The notes beneath the pieces were generated by a model. It worked only from the letters and a program-made list of their open reading frames with translations, had not been told where the DNA came from and did no database searches. Of a DNA stretch of 64,000 nucleotides, positions 59,173-64,000 are shown one piece after another. Source of the stretch: Mimachlamys varia. Its lineage: Eukaryota > Mollusca > Bivalvia > Pectinida > Pectinidae. Made by a program: the position numbers and the translations under genes. Within the stretch, counting starts at the first letter, position 1, and each line of letters opens with the position of its first letter. The DNA is taken from contig OX392527.1 in assembly GCA_947623455.1 (NCBI GenBank), positions 9,296,001-9,360,000 on the forward strand, read 5' to 3'.

Positions 59173-59700
59173 AAATTACTAAATGTTTTAGTTGCTGCCA
59201 CAGGGACCTGAAAATTTGTTACCGCTACTTTTGGACTTGTTTAGAGTAATTTTACACATTTCGGGGGGGGGGGGGGGGTTAAGATCAATTTTCGATAAAA
59301 ATGCCCCCTCAATGGTCATAAAAGCTAAGTGGCCGGCAAGCTGCCGAAAACTTCAGACACGGAAACATTGCGTTCTTACCTAGAGCTGAATTCCGATAAC
59401 AGGTAGGCTTACGTCAAGGCATATTCTAAATTTTCGTCGTGCGTAAAAATAGCGTCCATGGATACTGGGTCGACGATGCACAACGATTACACTTCATTTT
59501 ACAATCGTAATACTTTTTGGTTCATTAATGTAGAACACAGTCAAATTCAGTTAAGATATTATTTAAGAAGGAAAGAGAGGTTGCAAAATCACAATATTTT
59601 ACCGATAGTATTTATACAATAATTTAAAGATAAATAAACAAATTATAAAGTGGTGCATCACGTCAGAGACGAAAAATACCACCACATTTAAACATGAAAA
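59173..59700 (+). other. Unique DNA with a 16-base poly-G tract
   Basis: G run at 59,263-59,278. The 63-codon plus-strand frame crossing it (59,192-59,383) has no recognisable domain and is probably chance. Confidence 0.5.
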
Positions 59701-59835
59701 AGTTCAATTTTCGAAGTGGCCACAGGCTTCGACCAAAATAATATGATGGTCATTCAATCTTGCTTTGGCAATAGTTTTTGTTTTGAAAAATATATGCTGG
59801 TCGAGGCATGTGGCCACTATGAAATATTGAAATTT
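59700..59835. repeat. Imperfect inverted repeat, 21-bp arms plus weaker extension
   Basis: AGTGGCCACAGGCTTCGACC plus A (59,715-59,735) and the reverse complement of 59,798-59,818 agree at 19 of 21 positions. Pairing weakens further out (TTCAATTTT against AATATTGAA). The loop is about 62 bp and AT-rich. It may be the remnant of a small foldback element. Confidence 0.65.
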
Positions 59836-60654
59836 CCTCACTAAAATTCAATAATTTCACCATTTGGGCACATGTTCGTATGTTTACTGCCTTATTGTGG
59901 CATATTTTATCAAAACAAATTCTGACAAAATGATATTGACAATAAAAGTTCAACACTTCAATCATTATTTTATTATTGTACATTTGAAATATATTCATTT
60001 TCTAATTGGGCTTCACAACAGGGCCAGTTACGACCTTTCGTGGCCCTACTCCTTTGAAAGGAATTAACGAAAAAAAAAAGTTCTTACATTTTCTACATAT
60101 TACCCGAAAATGCATCAGATTCATGTACGAAGTCCGAAAGGGCCATAACATTTAGTGAATATTGTCAAATTGAATTGAAGTTCAGGAAAACACAACTTTA
60201 TGTCATGGCGGTCAAGCCTGCCAAGATTGTCAGAGGTCAGTTGAAAATTGTAGGAGATCTTCTGACAAATAAAAGTTAACGGCGTATGGACGACATACCT
60301 GATACGTCCCGTCAATTTTGACGGCGTATATAAAGGTTGATGGGTCTTTATATTCTGAAAAGTCCACGATAACAATCAGAAATTGCCTCCAGAAACAAGC
60401 TTTTTTAAGAAACAGAAAAAATAAACAAGATGAAAAACAGGTATGGGAGAAACTCCGATTTATATGGAAGATATGGAGAAACTGTACAAAAGTGATGTTT
60501 TCTGTCGAAACACCGAACCGCTTAAAAAATAGAACAACTTTGAGTATCTGTATTAGTTACATTTGCAAGAGAGAAAGAAAAAAATGAGTGCTTTTCAAAA
60601 GAACGACTTCTATCTTCACACAACAGCCCATTGGAAACGACTCTTTACAGCCAG
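59836..60654. other. AT-rich unique DNA, no supported gene
   Basis: Opposed frames of 67-89 codons (59,864-60,067 +, 60,121-60,375 -, 60,318-60,587 +) show no domain. Nothing else was recognised. Confidence 0.45.
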
Positions 60655-61035
60655 GGGCCGTCAATCCAAAAACCTTAGAGGTGACGATCTGAGATACAGA
60701 CAGAGACGTCAATCCAAAAACCTTAGAGGTGACGATCCGAGGTACAGACAGAGACGTCAATCCAAAAACCTTAGAGGTGACGATCTGAGATACAGACAGG
60801 GGCCGTCAACCCAAAAACCTTAGAGGTGATGATCTGAGGTACAGACAGGGGCCGTCAACCCAAAAACCTTAGAGGTGATGATCTGAGGTACAGACAGGGG
60901 CCGTCAACCCAAAAACCTTAGAGGTGATGATCGGAGATACAGACAGAGACGTCAATCCAAAAACCTTAGAGGTGATGATCTGAGATACAGACAGAGACGT
61001 CAATCCAAAAACCTTAGATGTGATGATCTGAAATA
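60655..61035 (+). repeat. 48-bp minisatellite, about 8 units
   Basis: The unit reads GTCAATCCAAAAACCTTAGA then GGTGACGATCTGAGATACAG and ACAGAGAC. Two subtypes are interspersed: ACAGAGACGTCAATCC and ACAGGGGCCGTCAACCC, the latter in units 4-6. Period 48 is a multiple of three and the early units are open on both strands for 67-86 codons only. Confidence 0.95.
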
Positions 61036-62147
61036 CAGACAGAGACGGGTGCCAGGTAAAGTCCTAATTAGGTTAGTCATACAAATAATAATCAATGTTC
61101 AGATAGAATCACTTGTATAGAAAACAGATCAAGAATCTAGTATGCATAACATTTTATAAGTTATGTTCAGATACACTTTCTTACAATACTCTGATTATAC
61201 CTATATATATGCAAACCTATCGCTAGGGGTTATGTAACATCTGTTTTATCTCCAGATACCTTATTTGACCCCCGAATGTTTGTTTTTCTCTTAAATTCTA
61301 TGTAAAGTTAAGGAGTACATATGCCTACTTAGTTGCATAATTATCTGTGTCCCAGCAAAGGCCGTTTTGCTCTTTTCTCTCATGGCTGTGATCGTAATTT
61401 TACTTTCTGTAAGCTAACTTGTCATGTTTGAAGACCTTTTTGGAAAGGCCAAAATTTTAATCTCAAACCGAATACATTTTATTTTAACAAATGTAAACCC
61501 CACATATTCCACTTAATCATGCTTGTGTCAATTTAGTGCCTATTACTATTATTATTTTGCGGGTATTATCATAAGGTACACTGTATACAAATATCACCCA
61601 TGACCACCTTATGCTACTAATTCTGCAATATTCAACAGTGCTCAGACTCCGCGAGTTAGAGGACAGCTATGTTGTTCACAAAAGTTTAACCACTTGACCT
61701 CAAATACCCGCTTATCATACAAACATGTACGTTTTCACCAGTCGATTATTATTCGTCGGTTTTTGGTCGTTTTTTGATGTCAGCATTCTTGACACTTTTT
61801 TCTTTTGTCTCGGAAAGACTTTTCCATCAGGCGTGATGACCATTGAAGCGGATTTGCTATTCCGAAGGTCCTTGTTGTCAGGTTATGTAAATAGAAGACA
61901 TTATTGAATATCACTGTGGACACATTGTGTACCGACAATAGTGTATCCTATGTTTAACTAAGGATGGTTTGTCTAAATCGAAAGCTTCCATTCTGTTACA
62001 AAATATCGACCGTCGCTCCAGCCGATATTTGTATGACGGATTCTTTACCCGAATCTATGAAAACTAGATCTCGTTACTGCTTTTTTTTTTTTGCTTTTTC
62101 TCGCAACTCATAAATTTATAGCGTATTTCCTGTTCACTGCAGTTTCA
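61036..62147. other. AT-rich unique DNA, no supported gene
   Basis: A 60-codon frame at 61,725-61,907 (+) is phenylalanine-rich and unrecognised. A T run lies near 62,081-62,092. Confidence 0.45.
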
Positions 62148-62747
62148 GGTATCCTGTCTGAAGGGCCCGGTAGTTCGGGTATCCTGTCTGAAGGACCCGG
62201 TAGTTCGGGTATCCTGTCTGAAGGACCCGGTAGTTCGGGTATCCTGTCTGAAGGGCCCGGTAGTTCGGGTATCCTGTCTGAAGGGCCCGGTAGTTCGGGT
62301 ATCCTGTCTGAAGGGCCCGGTAGTTCGGGTATCCTGTCTGAAGGGCCCGGTAGTTCGGGTATCCTGTCTGAAGGGCCCGGTAGTTCGGGTATCCTGTCTG
62401 AAGGACCCGGTAGTTCGGGTATCCTGTTTGAAGGACCCGGTAGTTCGGGTATCCTGTCTGAAGGGCCCGGTAGTTCGGCTATCCTGTCTGAAGGGCCTGA
62501 TAGTTGGGGTATTCTGTCTGAAGGGCCCGGTAGTTCGGCTATCCTGTCTGAAGGGCCTGATAGTTGGGGTATCCTGTCTGAAGGGCCCGGTAGTTCGGGT
62601 ATCCTGTCTGAAGGGCCTGATAGTTGGGGTATTCTGTCTGAAGGGCCTGGTAGTTCGGGTATCCTGTCTGAAGGGCTCGGTAGTTCGGCTATCCTGTCTG
62701 AAGGGCCTGATAGTTGGGGTATTCTGTCTGAAGGGCCTGGTAGCTGG
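62148..62747 (+). repeat. 30-bp minisatellite, 20 units
   Basis: The unit GGTATCCTGTCTGAAGGGCC followed by CGGTAGTTCG is repeated 20 times exactly (600 bp). The first half is nearly uniform. The second half alternates with a TGATAGTTGG subtype to give a 60-bp dimer. The plus frame 62,091-62,759 (222 codons) has a 10-residue period ILSEGPGSSG after a hydrophobic start (MLFLATHKFIAYFLFTAVSG) that mimics a signal peptide. No C-terminal domain follows. I call it a minisatellite, with a small chance that it is a repetitive secreted peptide. Confidence 0.93.
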
Positions 62748-64000
62748 TTTGTTTGTTAGTGTTCACACAGGCGTAACATTTTTATTTTACCCCGTAGATA
62801 ATATTTTATTAAATACCATGAATGGAATCAAAATAGCGTATCTATTGACATTCAAGAAGTTTGCAACACATGTGATTTAGAAAAAAAAAGGAATGTATAC
62901 ATCGTTATGTAAAATTCTGCGTTAATGCATCCGATATAAAGGGAATAATCGCAGCCTGAGATGCCAGCATATGCCGTAAGTTTCTATGGACACGTCACAA
63001 GCGGATGTAGTCGGGTGTTTACCACGGGTGACCAAGCGTCAGTCCCGGAAGTTGCCGTAGAATGGATTTTCACAAAGAACCTCCAATAACCACTTGGAGA
63101 ATAAATATATCTCGATCGCGAGAATCCATGTGAAGTGGCTCTAAAAGCAGGCGGTATCTTGCGCTGTTAACTTGATAAAAAAAATAGAAGAGGTATGCCT
63201 CAGTTCTTTTCTTCTGATGATTCGGTTGTTTTAAATCATTTTCTTAGACAACTCCCTCATGTAAACATGGATTCATCATCATCACCATCGTCGTCGTCGT
63301 TGACATCAAAAACATAATAACTACAAACCTCGCTATAGATACTGCGGTATGCTTATATTTACCCAATTTTAAGTCTCAATATTTATAGTTTGATAGTAGT
63401 GTTGCCGTTTTATTTCTGCATTAGGTTGACATTCAGGTATGAATATTCTATTATAGGTAGAATGATTAAGTACTGACTTTATCTTTATCTTGGTACACGC
63501 AAGTTTTAGTATTACTTGATATTTTGGCAAGACTGATATTTTTATTGTTGCAAAAACTTCAGTTCTCAAGTTAATATTCACTTCCTTTTTAATTATTTAT
63601 TTATTGATGAAATTTAACAGCATAGTCGTAAACCTTGATGGTACAAAACAGCCAATCATTAAAGGGTGTTTCACTAACGGGAAAAGACGATATTAAATTA
63701 GCATATGGGTTACCATGGGGACGAACTGTTAACCAAGCGAAAACAGACCGTGTCCGACTGGAAAAGCGATTAGAAATACAGTTGTGTCGATCAAAACAAG
63801 CCATGGACGTATACAACACGTGTACAAGGAGCGAAACCAACAGACACTCATACTTAATGACAACGCTGAGTTTGGCAGACCACGTGGCCGGCCGGACAAA
63901 ACGCAAAATACGCTGCCGTCACGCAACACCATTGATTTTGTGGACGTTATTCTCGCGTCTAGTCATTATCGAGCCATTTGTCCATGTCGGAAATCCTGCC
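62748..64000. other. Unique DNA to the right edge
   Basis: No gene was recognised. A short trinucleotide tract (TCATCATCATCACCATCG then TCGTCGTCG) lies at about 63,271-63,300. Frames at 63,369-63,581 and 63,601-63,932 (-) have no family signature. Confidence 0.45.

Noticed and set aside
62091..62759. 222-codon frame with a signal-peptide-like start and ILSEGPGSSG repeats
   Set aside because: The hydrophobic start lies in unique DNA with a T run and no clear start context. The repeat is a 30-bp minisatellite and no terminal domain follows. A repetitive secreted peptide cannot be excluded but is not supported.

Overview
The window looks like intergenic or heterochromatic nuclear DNA from a marine invertebrate, most likely a bivalve mollusc and possibly a scallop-like one. 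The reasons are a roughly AT-rich base composition, no compact gene structure, a very high density of tandem repeats, a tRNA-derived SINE with a TTA-type tail, and interspersed repeats that resemble copies I know from bivalve genomes. Assignment to bivalves is recognition from memory, not a search result. No protein-coding gene can be called with confidence, and no rRNA or functional tRNA was seen. By rough tally more than half of the 64 kb is tandem repeat.

Layout. 1-25,812 is one satellite family with a 25-bp unit. It runs in one orientation from 1 to about 18,616 and in the opposite orientation from about 18,617 to 25,812. The inverted part is interrupted twice (about 20,770-22,040 and 24,900-25,097) by a shared non-satellite segment. 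The first interruption also holds a 195-bp insertion with a 13-bp target duplication and a TTAA-flanked MITE. A 33-bp minisatellite of 28 units follows (25,813-26,736), then mostly unique DNA with a second, reversed and truncated copy of the MITE (about 28,437-28,779). A 44-bp array fills 29,121-32,497 and a 39/45-bp array 32,639-32,960. After 2.4 kb of unique DNA comes a 35-bp array (35,417-38,416) that passes into a related 21-bp array (38,430-38,932), then CA/GT-type microsatellites and poly-G tracts. A second, unrelated 44-bp array lies at 41,525-43,158.

The right half is lower in repeats. It holds one weak candidate first exon (43,372-43,451), degenerate minisatellites (45.5-47.8 kb), a perfect 42-bp inverted repeat (46,430-46,572), a nearly invariant 36-bp array of 17 units (48,158-48,769), a SINE (52,243-52,607, minus), the decayed remains of a Mutator-like transposase gene (about 53,060-54,010), a foldback element (55,321-55,576), a 39-bp array (57,016-57,448), two further interspersed repeats, a 48-bp array (60,655-61,035) and a 30-bp array (62,148-62,747).

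The open reading frames over the arrays are best explained by stop-free repeat units rather than by genes. The most unusual features are the single-family orientation switch near 18.62 kb, the variant pattern in the homogenised block at 20 kb, the nested higher-order duplications, and the number of unrelated tandem arrays packed together. I did not find convincing evidence for a new functional system.
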